DNA of 64,000 bases from Enterobacter sp. EA-1 (GTDB lineage: Bacteria > Pseudomonadota > Gammaproteobacteria > Enterobacterales > Enterobacteriaceae), in NCBI GenBank assembly GCA_002886105.1, contig CP025776.1, positions 4,278,001-4,342,000 on the forward strand, written 5' to 3'. Positions within the stretch are counted from its first letter, which is position 1. Every line of letters begins with the position of its first letter. Shown in pieces: positions 13,581-25,918 of the stretch. Position numbers and translations under genes: made by a program. The notes under the pieces are model-generated. The model saw only the letters and a program-made list of their open reading frames with translations, was not told where the DNA came from and did no database searches.

Positions 13581-14822
13581 CGCAAACCTCGTGTAAACGC
13601 CTCGGGCTTTTTCCAGACGCGTTTCATAATCTATTCGCAGCAACAGCGTAATCGCCATCGACATAATTAATAAGCTGGAGCCACCGTAGCTGATCAGCGG
13701 CAACGTCAACCCTTTGGTCGGCAGCATACCTGCGGCCGCACCTACGTTAACCAGAGCCTGAAAGCTAAACCAGATACCAATAGAGCAAGCCAGAAAACCT
13801 GAGAAGCGGTGGTCAATATCCAGCGCCTTACGCCCGATGGACATGGCGCGGAAAGCGACGAAGAATACCATTAAAAGCGCCAGCACCACACCGATATAAC
13901 CGAGCTCTTCGCCGATAATGGAGAAGATGAAGTCGGTATGCGCTTCCGGCAAGTACTCCAGTTTCTGTATGGAATTACCCAACCCTTGCCCCCACAGTTC
14001 GCCGCGGCCAAACGCCATCAACGACTGGGTTAACTGATAACCACTGCCAAATGGATCTTCCCACGGGTTCCAGAACGACGTCACGCGGCGGATACGGTAT
14101 GGTTCTGCGAGGATCAGCAGCACAACGGCCGAAATGCCCATACCGATAATGGCGATAAACTGCCACAACTTCGCCCCCCGCCGGGGAACAACATCGCCAG
14201 CGTCGTAATAAACAGCACCACCACGGTACCCGAGGGTCCGGCTGCGCCAGCAGTAATACCGCCAGCACCAGAATCACCCCCATCGGTTTGAGGAAGCCGC
14301 GCAGGTTATTACGCACTTCGTCGACCTTACGCACGAGGTAGTTCGCCAGATAACAGAACAGCGACAGTTTGGTGAACTCCGCAGGCTGAAAACGCATCAG
14401 ACCAAGGTCAATCCAGCGCGACGCCCCGTTAATTGAGCTCCCCACAACCAGCACCACCAGCAGCATAATGATCGCAGCGATCAGCATGACAGAGCTGTAC
14501 TTCTGCCAGAACTCCATCGGTAACCGCAACGTGATCACCGCCGAGCAAAACGCAAGGAACAGATACAACGCATGGCGTTTAGCAAAGAAAAAGGATCGTT
14601 AGTGAGACGTTGCCCCACCGGCATTGACGCCGAGGTCACCATCACAAAACCGATAGCCGCCCAGCGTCAACCACAGCAGCGTGCGGTCATACATCACCAG
14701 GGCTGTCGGTATCTTTCTCTCTGGAGCCCATCACCCAGCCTTTTAATGCCGCAAACAGCCACGCCGGGATCCCCAAATCCACGGCAGGCGCGGCATTCTC
14801 GGGCGGGGAGAGTTAAACGCAT
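13577..14822 (-). CDS. ftsW: Peptidoglycan glycosyltransferase FtsW
   Basis: FtsW is a SEDS-family membrane polymerase that makes septal peptidoglycan together with FtsI. A long run of hydrophobic segments is seen ([54 protein letters not shown]), plus the conserved [19 protein letters not shown] and [16 protein letters not shown] blocks. The length is 1246 bp against 1245 in E. coli. The first 85 codons are scrambled by several indels (14570-14800), and single breaks occur near 14240, 14165 and 13610. The start overlaps the murD stop. Confidence 0.95.
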
Positions 14823-16141
14823 CAACCTAACTCCTGCGCCAGACGGGTAAAGATATCGCCCCGTTGTTCGAAATTCTTAAACTGATCCGGGCTGGCACAC
14901 GCCGGTGACAACAGCACCATATCACCCGGTTGCACACGTGTAGCGATAAGGCGCATCGCCTGATCCATGGTCTCCATTTGATCGGCAATTTCCGGACGCA
15001 GAGCTGCAAGCTCAGCGCCATCACGGCCAAAACAGTACAAACGAACACGGTCGCCGCTCAGGTAGCGTTTCAACGGTGAGAAGTCCGCTGACTTACCATC
15101 ACCGCCCAGCAGCAGATGCAGCGTACCGTCAACGTGCAAACCGTTCAGTGCGGCTTCGGTGCTTCCCACATTGGTGGCTTTCGAATCGTTGATCCAGCGC
15201 ACGCCGTTATGATCCAGCGCCAACTGGAAGCGATGCGCCAGACCGGTAAATGTCGTCAGCGCTTTCAGGCTGCTGGCGCGCGGTAAACCTACGGCATCGG
15301 CCAGCGCCAGCGCAGCCAGCGCGTTGGTGTAGTTATGCTGTCCGCTCAGTTTCATCTCTTTTACGTTCAGCACTTTTTCACCTTTTACCCGCAGCCCGGG
15401 TTTCACCCTGTTGGCGGTTCAGGTGATAATCGCCCACATCCACGCCAAAGCTGACACAGCGCTCGTCCGCGCCGCGAACCGGCATGGTAAGCGCATCATC
15501 AGCATTGACCACGCACACTTTCGCGTTTTCGTAGATACGCAGTTTCGCCGCACGATACTGTTGCAGACCAAACGGATAACGATCCATATGATCTTCCGTC
15601 ACATTCAGAATGGTTGCCGCCACCGCCTGCAGACTCGACGTGGTTTCGAGCTGGAAGCTGGACAACTCAAGAACATACAGCTCACGCGCTTCATCCAACA
15701 GCATCAGCGCAGGCAGACCAATATTGCCGCCGACGCCGACATTGACGCCGCCCGCTTCGGCCATCTCGCCCACAAGCTTCGTTACGGTGCTTTTACCATT
15801 GGAACCGGTAATAGCAACCACCGGCGCCTGCGCTTCGCGGCAGAACAGTTCGATATCGCCAACGATCTCAATGCCGGCGTCCGCCGCCGCGCTCAGAGAA
15901 GGGTGAGCCAGCGCAATGCCCGGACTTGCGACGATCAGATCCGCCGCCAGCAGCCAGTCATCGTTAAGACTACCAAGATGGCGCTCCACCTCTTCGGGCA
16001 GCTTATCCAGCCCCGGCGGTGAAACGCGCGTATCCATCACCCGCGGCGTGACACCGCGCGCGAGGAAAAAAGTCCACGCAGGAAAGGCCTGTCAGGCCTA
16101 AACCGATAATGACGACCTTTTTACCCCCGGTAATCTACCAT
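14822..16141 (-). CDS. murD: UDP-N-acetylmuramoyl-L-alanine--D-glutamate ligase
   Basis: MurD adds D-glutamate to UDP-MurNAc-L-Ala. The N-terminal Rossmann segment ([10 protein letters not shown]) is followed by [20 protein letters not shown], the ATP loop [18 protein letters not shown] near 15795, [18 protein letters not shown], and [20 protein letters not shown]. The C-terminus [17 protein letters not shown] is normal. Only about two breaks are seen (near 16060 and 15400), and the length of 1320 bp matches the family. The TGA overlaps the ftsW ATG. Confidence 0.96.
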
Positions 16142-16143
16142 GA

Positions 16144-17237
16144 TTAACGTACCTTCAGCGTTGCCGAGGGCCAATCAGCACCAGCATCAGCGAAATAATC
16201 CAGAAACGCACAATCACGCGCGGCTCCGGCCAGCCTTTCAGTTCATAGTGATGGGTGAATCGGCGCCATACGGAAAATGCGCTGTCCGCGCAGCTTGAAG
16301 GAACCGACCTGCAAAATGACCGACAGTGTTTCCCACCACAAATACGCCACCCATGATCACCAGCAGGAACTCCCCGGCGCAGCAGCACAGCGATAATGCC
16401 CAGCGCGCCGCCCAGCGCCAGCGATCCCACATCGCCCATAAAGACCTGGAGCCGGGTAGGTGTTAAACCACAAGAAACCCAACCCTGCGCCAACAATCGC
16501 CGTACAGACGATAACCAGTTCCCCGGCATGGCGCAGATAAGGAATATGCAGGTAATTCGCAAAGTTCATGTTCCCGGTCGCCCAGGGCCACCAGCGCAAA
16601 ACCCCCGGCAACAAATACCGTGGGCATAATCGCCGTGCCATCCAGACCATCGGTCAGGTTGACCGCGTTGCCGGTGCCGACAATCACAAAGTAGGCCAGA
16701 GCAATGTAGAGCAAGCCCAGTTGCGGCATAACATCTTTAAAGAACGGCACCACCAGTTCGGTCGCCGGGGTATCTTTGCCCGCAAGGTACAAAGCAAAGG
16801 CCACACCCAGTGCGATGACTGACATCCAGAAATATTTCCAGCGCGCGATAAGCCCTTTCGTGTCTTTACGCACCACCTTGCGGTAGTCGTCGACAAAACC
16901 AATTACGCCGTAGCCCACCAACACAACCAGCACGCACCAGACGTACGGGTTGGACGGGTAAGCCCACAACAGCACGGGAAACAACGATGGCGGTAAGGAT
17001 CATGATGCCGCCCATCGTGGGGGGTACCGCGTTTGCTGAAGTGTGATTCCGGGCCATCGTTACGTACGACCTCGGCCAAAAGAGAGTTTTTGCAGGCGGG
17101 CAATCATGCGCGGCCCCATCCACAACGAGGATGAAGAGCGCGGTCAGCAGGCTGACAATGGCGCGAAACGTCAGATAAGAAAAGACGTTAAAGCCTGAAT
17201 AATATTTGACCAAATGTTCGGCCAGCCACACTAACAT
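16144..17237 (-). CDS. mraY: Phospho-N-acetylmuramoyl-pentapeptide transferase
   Basis: MraY is a polytopic membrane enzyme that transfers phospho-MurNAc-pentapeptide to undecaprenyl phosphate to make lipid I. It begins [20 protein letters not shown]. The catalytic aspartate region [17 protein letters not shown] and the NLTDGLDG loop are visible, as are [20 protein letters not shown] and the C-terminal [20 protein letters not shown]. About eight frame changes occur (near 17125, 17010, 16985, 16640, 16585, 16450, 16370 and 16260), giving 1094 bp against 1083. The start overlaps murF by seven bases. Confidence 0.95.
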
Positions 17238-18590
17238 GTCCCGTTCTCCTGTAATTCGCGTACCACCTCTTCCATGGCGGAACTACGTGAACCTTTAACC
17301 AAAATGGTCAAAATTTGTTGTTCGGCAATCAGCGTTTTTAAACGCGCCACCACTGCTACTTTATCGTTGAAATGCTCGCCAACGCCGCTGGCGGAACTTA
17401 ATGCCCGGCTCAATGTTCCCACACTCAGTACCTTGTCGATGCCGACAGCTTTTGCCGCTTCACCGACCTGAATGTGACAGGCCTTGCTCTCATCGCCCAA
17501 TTCAGCCATGTCGCCCACCACCATCACCCGGTAGCCGGGCATTTCGGCCAGCACATGCGCCGCAGCGGTCATTGACCCGACGTTGGCGTTGTAAGTGTCA
17601 TCCAGCAACAGCTGATTTTCGCTCAACTGAACCGGGAACAGGCGGCCGGTACGGCTTTCAGATTCGCCAGACCTTTCTTCACAGCATCCGAGGGCTTGTG
17701 CCAACCGCCATCGCCAGCGCGGTCGCCGCCAGCGCATTGGCAATATTGTGACGGCCCGGCAACGGCAGCGTGACATCAATGCTGCCGCCCGGCGTTTGTA
17801 ACGTGAACTCTGTACCGTGCGAGGTCACATGAATGTTGGTGGCGGTAAAATCACTGTTCGCCGCATTCGGCGAGAAGCGCCAGACTTTGCGATCGCCGAT
17901 GATGCTCTGCCAGTTCAGCCAGTCATTGTTATCGGCATTCATAATGGCGATGCCGTTGTCCGGCAGCCCGGTGTAGATTTCACCTTTGGCCTTTGCTACA
18001 CCCGCCAGCGAACCAAAACCTTCCAGTGCGCCGCCGCCGCGGTTATTCACCAGCGCGGCTTCCGGACGGGTCAGTCCCACGGTCGAGGCGATTTCGCCCT
18101 GATGGTTAGCCCCCAGTTCAATCACCGCGTACTGATGCGCTTTGGTCAAACGCAACAGCGTCATCGGCACGCCGATATCGTTGTTGAGGTTACCTGCGGT
18201 ATAGAGGGTATTCCCGCTCTCGCTGAGGATGGCGGCGGTCATCTCTTTTACCGAGGTCTTGCCGGAAGATCCTGTCAGCGCAACGACGCGAGCCGGAACC
18301 TGCTGACGAACCCATGCAGCCAGTTCGCCAAACGCCAGTCGGGTATCCTTCACCACCAATTGCGGCAGGTCGGTATCCAGTTTCCGGCTGACCAGCAGCG
18401 CGCCGGCACCGCCCTCTTTGGCTTTATCAGCAAAGTCATGAGCATCGAAACGTTCGCCTTTCAGCGCCACGAACAGGCAACCCGGCGTTAATTTGCGGGT
18501 ATCGCTGGTTACCGCATCAACAGTGACATCCTGACCGTGTAATTCCCCTGCAGAATGCCGGTGGAGTTGGCCAAGCGTTACGCTAATCAT
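17231..18590 (-). CDS. murF: UDP-N-acetylmuramoyl-tripeptide--D-Ala-D-Ala ligase
   Basis: MurF adds the D-Ala-D-Ala dipeptide made by DdlB. It reads [19 protein letters not shown], then the P-loop [46 protein letters not shown] and [15 protein letters not shown], ending [20 protein letters not shown]. Residues around 183-188 read [11 protein letters not shown] where the family has NNLAAAHLEGF. Two compensating indels, both at expected CCTGG sites, explain this. Another break lies near 17690. The length is 1360 bp against 1359. The ATG overlaps the murE stop. Confidence 0.96.
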
Positions 18591-20075
18591 GCCACCACCC
18601 CCAGCAAACGCGCGGCCGTCACGCGGTCGGAATAATCAAGACGGCGCGTACCGACAATCTGGTAATCTTCGTGGCCCTTACCAGCCAGCAACACCACGTC
18701 GTTCTCTTTGGCCTGCATGATGGTATTGGTCACCGCTTCTGCGCGGCCTTCCACCACATGGGCACGACCGGCGTCCAGCATCCCGGCAAGAATGTCATTG
18801 ATAATCGCCCGCGGCTCTTCTGTGCGCGGGTTGTCATCCGTCACCACCGGCACATCCGAGAATTGTTCAGCAATGGCGCCCATCAGCGGACGTTTGCCTT
18901 TATCGCGATCGCCGCCACAGCCAAACACGCACCACAGTTTGCCGGTACAGTGCAGACGCGCCGCCTGCAGCGCTTTTTCCAGCGCATCCGGCGTATGGGC
19001 ATAATCAACGACAACCGTCGGTTTCCCCCGGTGCGCTGAACACTTCCATACGCCCGCAAACCGGCTGCAGTTGGGAGGCGGTTTTCAGTAAGTCATGAAG
19101 CGGATAGCCCAACGCCAGCAGCGTTGCCAGCGCCAGCAGCAGATTGCTGACGTTAAATGCCCCCATCAGACGGCTTTCAATTTCGCCTTCACCCCATGAG
19201 GAGTCAAAGCGGATCGTGGCGCCACTGTCGTGATAATCCAGCGCCACGGCTTTCAACCAGCGGCCATGGCAGTTCGGGTTGATATGATCTTCCATCGATA
19301 CCGCGACCGCATCCGGCAGATTCGCCAGCCAGCGGCGCCCCCACTTCGTCATCGGCGTTGACGATCGCCTGACCATAGTGGTGCGAGGAAAACAGCAGCC
19401 ATTTCGCCGCTTCGTACTGCGTCATATCCCCGTGATAATCGAGGTGATCGCGGCTTAAATTGGTAAACACGGAGGCAACAAATTTCAGAGCAGCAACGCG
19501 ATGCTGCACCAAACCGTGTGATGAGACTTCCATCGCGGCAAGCGTTGCCCCTTGCTTCGCGAGGCTGGCAATCACATGCTGCACATCCACCGCTGAACCG
19601 GTGGTGTTTTCCGTCGGGCTCACTTTGCCCAACAAACCGTTACCCACGGTCCCCATCACCGCGCTGGTTTCGCCCAGTAGCTGACTCCATTGCGCCAGCA
19701 GTTGCGTGGTGGTGGTTTTACCGTTGGTGCCGGTTACGCCAATCAGGCGTAATTGTTCAGAAGGCTCACCGTAAAAACGGCCCGCCAGCGCAGAAAGGCG
19801 CTCATTTAACTGGCTGAGATAAATGACCGGAACGCCGTGCATTTCACGAATTTCACCGTCATTTGCTTCGTCTTTCGCTTCAGCAATAATGGCAGCAACA
19901 CCTTGCGCAATCGCCTGCGGGATATAACGACGCCCGTCCGCCTGATGACCGACCACCGCCACAAAGAGATCGCCCGATGCAGCCACACGGCTGTCGAGCG
20001 TCATCTCCCGCAGTGCTCGCTCCGGCGCACTGGCACCCACGGAGCGAGAAGGTCGCGCAAATTACGATCTGCCAC
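18587..20075 (-). CDS. murE: UDP-N-acetylmuramoyl-L-alanyl-D-glutamate--meso-diaminopimelate ligase
   Basis: MurE adds the third residue of the stem peptide. The P-loop [18 protein letters not shown] is at about 19720, and the [16 protein letters not shown] block near 18830 contains the DNPR motif diagnostic of meso-diaminopimelate specificity, as expected for a Gram-negative wall. The start is a GTG at 20075 ([14 protein letters not shown] in E. coli; the same codons are seen here), overlapping the end of ftsI. Breaks occur near 20035, 19345 (a run of G) and 19025. The length is 1489 bp against 1488. Confidence 0.96.
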
Positions 20076-21832
20076 CTGTTCCCTCGCCTTGATTAATTAC
20101 AAACTCACTTTTCTCGCCCGTGGTCAGCGCATCCGGCTCAATGTTCATGGTGCGCAGAACGCCGCCCATGATGGCACCGAAGACCGGCGCGGACACGGCG
20201 CCACCGTAGTATTTACCCGCTTGCGGATCGTTAATGACCACCACCAGCGCAAAGCGCGGGCGGCTGGCAGGCGCGACGCCAGCGGTGTAAGCAATGTATT
20301 TGTTGATATAGCGACCGTCCGGACCGACCTTTTTGGCTGTACCGGTCTTGATAGCGATGCGATACCCTTTGATGGCTGCCTTCACCCCCACCGCCGCCCC
20401 CGGCAGCGCAACGCTCTCCATCATGTGCACCACGGTACGCACGATGGGCTCGGCAAGACACGTTCGCCCGGCACGGGCGGGGTCAACTTTGGTAATCGAC
20501 AGCGGGCGATAGATGCCATAGCTGCCAATCGTTGCGTAGACACGCGCTAACTGTAACGGCGTTACCATTAGCCCGTAGCCGAAAGAGAAGGTGGCCCTCT
20601 CTATGTCAGACCACCGTTGTTTTTGAGGAAATAAGCCACTGCGTTCCCCCGACCATCCCCAAATTGGTCGTTTTTCCCAGTCCAAAACGTGAGTAAGTAT
20701 CTACTAACGCTGAGGAGGGCATCGCTAACGCCAGTTTTGACACACCAACGTTACTCGACTTCTGTAGCACCCCGGTGAGGGTTAACTCGCTGTAGCGCGC
20801 CACGTCTTTGATTTCATGGCCGTTAATACGATAAGGCACGGTATTTAACACCGTGTTAGGGTTTACAACGCCGCGCTGCAACGCGGTCATCACCACCATA
20901 GGTTTAACGGTGGAGCCCGGTTCGAAGACGTCGGTGATAGCGCGGTTACGCATGGCATCCTGCGCCGTACCGGTGAAGTTATTCGGGTTGTACGAGGGGC
21001 TGTTCGCCATCGCCAGCACTTCGCCGGTGTTCACATCCACCAACACCGCACTACCGGACTCTGCCTTGTTAAATGCCACCGCGTTATTCCAGTTCACGGT
21101 AGACCAGCGCCTGCAGGCGCTCATCGATGCTCAGCGCAAGGTTATGCGCGGCACGGCTGTCCGTTGAGGAAATATCTTCGATAACGCGACCATAGCGGTC
21201 TTTACGCACAACGCGCTCGCCGGGTTGCCCGGTGAGCCACTTATCAAAACTTTTCTCGACCCCTTCAATCCCACGGCTGTCAACGTTGGTAAAGCCAATG
21301 AGGTGAGCAGTCACTTCCCCGGACGGGTAGTAACGGCGAGACTCTTCTCGCAGGTGGATGCCCGGAAGCTTGAGTTTTTGATGTAGTCGCCCAGATCCGG
21401 GTTGACTCGGCGGGCCAGATAGATAAAACGCATTTTGGGGTTGGCATTAATGCGCGCAGCGAGTTGATCGAGCGGCATGTTCAGCGCGTCGGAAAGTGCT
21501 TTCCAGCGGTTATCCAGCGTAACGCCGCCTGCATCATGCAATTCTTTCGGATCGGCCCAAATGGCTTTCACTGGCACACTTACCGCCAGCGGACGACCGG
21601 AACGATCGGTAATCATCCCGCGCGATGTCGCAGCTTCCTGAACGCGCAGGGAACGCATGTCCCCTTCACGCACCAGCATATCCGGGTTGACGATTTGCAA
21701 ATACGCGACCCGGCAAAGCAGGAATCCCAGCGCCAGTAAAATGCAACCGCAAAGCAACGCAAAACGCCAACTCACAAAGTTGGCCTGTTCTTCCCGGCGT
21801 TTCGGTTTAAGCGTCTTCGCCGCTGCTTTCAT
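20062..21832 (-). CDS. ftsI: Septal peptidoglycan transpeptidase FtsI (PBP3)
   Basis: FtsI cross-links septal peptidoglycan and is the target of aztreonam and cephalexin. One N-terminal membrane helix ([20 protein letters not shown]) follows the basic tail [10 protein letters not shown]. The penicillin-binding motifs are all seen: STVK (active-site Ser) in [13 protein letters not shown] near 20920, SSN in [13 protein letters not shown], and KTGT in [12 protein letters not shown]. The C-terminus [14 protein letters not shown] matches the region processed by Prc. Breaks occur near 21360, 21095, 20640 and 20400-20460. The 3' end in E. coli also yields the sponge RNA FtsO, which I cannot confirm here. 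Confidence 0.96.
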
Positions 21833-21857
21833 GCGTCGCGTGATTCCTTATTCGTCA

Positions 21858-22214
21858 CTATTTCTGTACTACGATATTTTCACCGGGAAGGATCGACATG
21901 CTGCATTTGCAGCTTTTCCGTCGCGATCCGCTCAACCCGGCTGTGATCAAGCGCATTCTCTTCCGGGATCAGGTTGCGCCACTCGATATCCAGCGCATCG
22001 CGTTCGAGAACCATCTGCTCGCGCTGCGCGGTTAATAAGCGCGTGTGGTGAGGTGGTCACCACCGTCACCGCCGTCATGATGATGCAAATGAACAGACAG
22101 AGTGGCAGTTTCCCAAATCGCAAAAGATCGTCGCCGATCACGCCGGGCAAAGCATGGCGCTCGTTGCTCCTAACGATCCCTTCATTTTGCTCAGGGTCTC
22201 TGTCACTCTGCCGA

Positions 22215-22218
<4 letters not shown>
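21858..22218 (-). CDS. ftsL: Cell division protein FtsL
   Basis: FtsL is a small bitopic protein that forms a coiled coil with FtsB and binds FtsQ. The start M-I-G-R-V-T-E overlaps the rsmH stop. The membrane segment [20 protein letters not shown] is followed by the heptad region ([20 protein letters not shown] and [13 protein letters not shown] when frames are joined) and the end NIVVQK. Breaks lie near 22170, 22045 and 21960. The 361 bp give about 120 residues, as in E. coli. Confidence 0.92.
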
Positions 22219-23155
<937 letters not shown>

Positions 23156-23157
23156 CT

Positions 23158-23616
23158 TTACAGAGACAAATCCTGCAATCGATCCGAAAGCGCTTCGGAA
23201 CCAGATTGCTCAGCGTCGATATCTTCCTTGACCTGTTGATACCGAGGTCGTTTCGTCCCACAGCTCAAATTTATTGAACTGCCCGACCAGCATCACTTCT
23301 TTGGTCAGCCCGGCGTGTTGCCGCAAAACAGGTGCGATCAATAAACGCCCGGCGCTATCCATCTGGCACTCGCTGGCGTGTCCCAGCAATAAACGTTGTA
23401 CGCGCCGCTCGAGCGGATTCATGCTCGACAGACGCGACAATTTTGCTCGATAATTTCCCATTCGGGCAGAGGGTAAAGCAGCAGGCATGCGTGACGGATG
23501 TCAATGGTGCACACCATCTGACCGGAAGCGTTCTCCTGCAGCAAATCCCGATAACGGGTCGGAACGGATAACCGCCCTTTGCTGTCGAGATTGACTAACG
23601 TCGCGCCACGGAACAT
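23158..23616 (-). CDS. mraZ: Transcriptional regulator MraZ
   Basis: MraZ is an AbrB-fold DNA-binding protein that represses its own dcw cluster promoter. It begins [20 protein letters not shown] and contains two AbrB-like repeats; the second includes [20 protein letters not shown]. The end of the protein (conserved L-S-L) is recovered after restoring frames near 23440 and 23245. The length is 459 bp, exactly the E. coli value. Its operator boxes lie 30 to 54 bases upstream. Confidence 0.95.
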
Positions 23617-23645
23617 GTCCGATTCACCCCCGGGTGATCTTTTTT

Positions 23646-23670
23646 CACCACTTTATCCCACAAAATCCCA
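23646..23670 (-). promoter_or_regulatory. MraZ operator boxes
   Basis: On the minus strand three TGGNN boxes (TGGGA at 23670-23666, TGGGA at 23660-23656, TGGTG at 23650-23646) repeat every ten bases with five-base spacers. This is the direct-repeat arrangement bound by the MraZ ring in E. coli. They lie between the mra promoter and the mraZ start. Confidence 0.88.
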
Positions 23671-23679
23671 CCAAGGGGA

Positions 23680-23708
23680 GTTTACGGAGCGGAGGAAAAG
23701 CTTGTCAA
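23680..23708 (-). promoter_or_regulatory. Main dcw promoter Pmra
   Basis: On the minus strand TTGACA (23708-23703) and GTAAAC (23685-23680) are separated by 17 bases. Both hexamers and most of the spacer equal the characterised E. coli Pmra, which drives the cluster from mraZ through at least ftsW. The consensus -35 and weak -10 are typical of it. Confidence 0.88.
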
Positions 23709-24122
23709 GCCAGCGCAAAGGCTAACCAGAGTAAAAGATCCCTTATTCGCAGTGAATATCTGCGTTGGTGAATTACTGCTCAGCTTACGAGGCAAATTAA
23801 CGTCATGAATATTTGCAAGAAAAAAACAGAATATGCGCACCGGCGTTTAAAACCATTCAATTTCTGCGCGCGAAATATAAAGTGTCAGTTTGCGACGCGG
23901 GCGGCATTTTAAGACATATTGACGCCCCTGAACAGTGCCAGTTACGTCAGGCTGCACTTAGCGCGGCGGCGGATGAGCGATGACAAAACCCCCATGCCAG
24001 AAATGGTTGTTAATTCGGCAATTGCGCCCATTTTTCAGATGTAACAATTTAATACAGAAATCATGTTCAGTTACTTCTCAATAACTCATAAAAATTGGAT
24101 TTAAAGAAACAACCTGAATAAA
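23709..24122. other. AT-rich cra-mraZ spacer
   Basis: The region between Pmra and the terminators downstream of cra has no convincing frame on either strand. It is markedly more AT-rich than its neighbours, especially from about 24050. It may hold further regulatory sites for the dcw promoter. Nothing else is identifiable by eye. Confidence 0.5.
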
Positions 24123-24166
24123 TAAAAAAACCACCTGATAAAAAAATAAGGATTTATCTTAGGTGG
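24123..24166 (-). terminator. Second hairpin terminator between cra and mraZ
   Basis: On the minus strand CCACCT..GATAAA pairs with TTTATC..AGGTGG and is followed by a run of seven T. This is a good intrinsic terminator, about 40 bases beyond the cra terminator and on the same strand. It would insulate the dcw promoter from upstream transcription. Confidence 0.7.
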
Positions 24167-24200
24167 ATAAAGTGCAATAAATTGATTAAAGACAGAGGCA

Positions 24201-24229
24201 AAAACAAAAAGGCAGCTGCCGCTGCCTTT
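24201..24229 (-). terminator. cra terminator
   Basis: On the minus strand AAAGGCAGC and GCTGCCTTT pair around a four-base loop, followed by TTGTTTTT. It starts 12 bases after the cra stop. Confidence 0.88.
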
Positions 24230-24240
24230 AATGCCGGTGG

Positions 24241-25246
24241 TTAAACGCGACTTAATATCCCGCGGCGGTAGAGATTGCGGCGGATACGGCTCAGACCCGC
24301 TTTCGGTTTACGCGGCTCGTCGAGGCTTGCCAGCACGATTTCCAGCACACGCTCTGCCACATCACGATGACGCTGCGCAACAGCCAACACCGGGCATTGC
24401 AAGAAATCTAGCAGTTCGTGATCGCCAAACGTCGCAATGGCCAAATCAGACGGCAGTTTACCGTCGCGGCGCAAGGTCACGTCCAGCACACCCTGCAATA
24501 ATGCAAACGAAGTGATAAACAGCGCCTGCGGCATTGGGTTTGTTTCCAGCCATTTTTCGAACAGCTGAGCAGCGGCTTCTCGCTCGTAGCTATTGGCATA
24601 GAGATACTGCACCTCGCGCGGATCGTCTTTCCGGTGCGGTGCGGAACCCTTGCTCACGCAGGAAACTTACCGAGAGCTCCGGCAGCGCCCCCATGTACAG
24701 CACACGTTCAGCCGGGAATTTGCGCAGTTCCGCCGCCAGCATTTCTGAATCGTCCTGATCGGCACCGACAACGCTGGTGAAGTGTTCACGATCCAGCGCG
24801 CGATCCAGTGCGACAATCGGGAAGGAGTCATTTGCCCAGCGCTGATAGAACGGATGCTCCGGCGGCAACGAAGTGGAGACGATGATGGCATCCACCCGGC
24901 GCTGCAGGAGATGTTCAATACAGCGCATTTCGTTATCTGGTTGATCTTCTGAACAAGCAATCAGCAACTGATAACCGCGCTGACGCGCCTGCCGTTCCAG
25001 ATAGTTAGCAATACGCGTGTAACTCGTGTTTTCGAGATCGGGGATAACCAGCCCAATAGAGCGAGTACGTCCTGCTCGCAACCCAGCCGCTACCGCATTC
25101 GGGTGGTAGTTATGCTCACGAACGACAGCCATGACTTTTTCAACGGTTTTGTCGCTGACACGATATTGCTTCGCCTTACCATTGATGACGTAGCTTGCCG
25201 TGGTTCGTGAGACGCCGGCTAGCCGGGCGATTTCATCCAGTTTCAC
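24241..25246 (-). CDS. cra: Catabolite repressor/activator Cra (FruR)
   Basis: Cra is a LacI-family regulator that senses fructose phosphates and directs carbon flux between glycolysis and gluconeogenesis. It starts at a GTG ([20 protein letters not shown]), with the helix-turn-helix in the first 25 residues and the hinge and sugar-binding core after it ([20 protein letters not shown]). One region near 24640 is out of frame: TAWKDDPRE is expected and its TGG codon sits in a CCTGG site written as CACCGG. The C-terminus [11 protein letters not shown] is normal. The length is 1006 bp against 1005. Confidence 0.96.
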
Positions 25247-25369
25247 AATTGCCCCTTAAAATAATGCACTCCATAACCTTTTTAGGGATATAGGCTAATT
25301 TCCATAACATCTAAGCGCAGAATAGGCACTGCGGCAACCGCTTTCGTCTCTGGTTCCATCTGATTTCGC
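25247..25369. other. cra upstream region
   Basis: This stretch between the ilvH terminator and the cra GTG must hold the cra promoter. E. coli has a short leader peptide (FruL) here. I do not see a convincing homologue: one 25-codon minus-strand frame exists but has no clear ribosome site. Confidence 0.4.
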
Positions 25370-25402
25370 AAAAAAAAGGCCCGACACCAGATGTCAGGCC
25401 TT
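25370..25402 (-). terminator. ilvIH terminator
   Basis: On the minus strand AAGGCCTGACA and TGTCGGGCCTT pair (one mismatch) around a five-base loop, followed by a run of T. It begins 24 bases after the ilvH stop. Confidence 0.88.
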
Positions 25403-25425
25403 CAGATACTGCAGGCTAATCACGC

Positions 25426-25916
25426 TTAGCGCATGATTTTATCACCGCGTGACAACCCTACGACACCGGAGCGGGCAACTTCAACGATTTTAGCCACGTC
25501 ACGAATGGTCGCTAAAAATGCGTCCAGCTTATCGCTGGTGCCGGCAAGCTGAACCGTATAAATAGAAGGCGTAACATCAATGATCTGGCCGCGAAAGATC
25601 TCCGCATTGCGTTTCACTTCTTCGCGCCCATAGCCGCTGGCTGGACCTTCACCAGCATGATCTCACGCTCAACGTAAGCCCCCTGCCCCAGCTCATTCAC
25701 ACGCAGGACATCGACCAGTTTATGCAGTTGCTTTTCAATTTGTTCCAGCACTTTCTGATCGCCGACGGTCTGGATCGTCATGCGCGACAATGTAGGATCG
25801 TCCGTGGGCGCAACCGTCAGGCTTTCAATGTTATAGCCACGCTGTGAGAACAGACCAATCACGCGCGATAACGCACCTGACTCATTTTCCAGTAAGACAG
25901 ACAGTATCCGCCGCAT
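25426..25916 (-). CDS. ilvH: Acetolactate synthase III small subunit
   Basis: IlvH is the regulatory subunit giving valine feedback sensitivity to acetohydroxyacid synthase III. The N-terminal ACT domain reads [20 protein letters not shown], then [20 protein letters not shown]. The C-terminal domain contains [20 protein letters not shown] and ends [10 protein letters not shown]. One break occurs near 25640, where a CCAGG site appears as CCAG. The length of 491 bp is normal. The gene overlaps the end of ilvI, forming one operon. Confidence 0.96.
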
Positions 25917-25918
25917 AA

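Noticed and set aside
25247-25369. FruL leader peptide upstream of cra
   Set aside because: A short minus-strand frame exists but does not resemble E. coli FruL and has no clear ribosome site.
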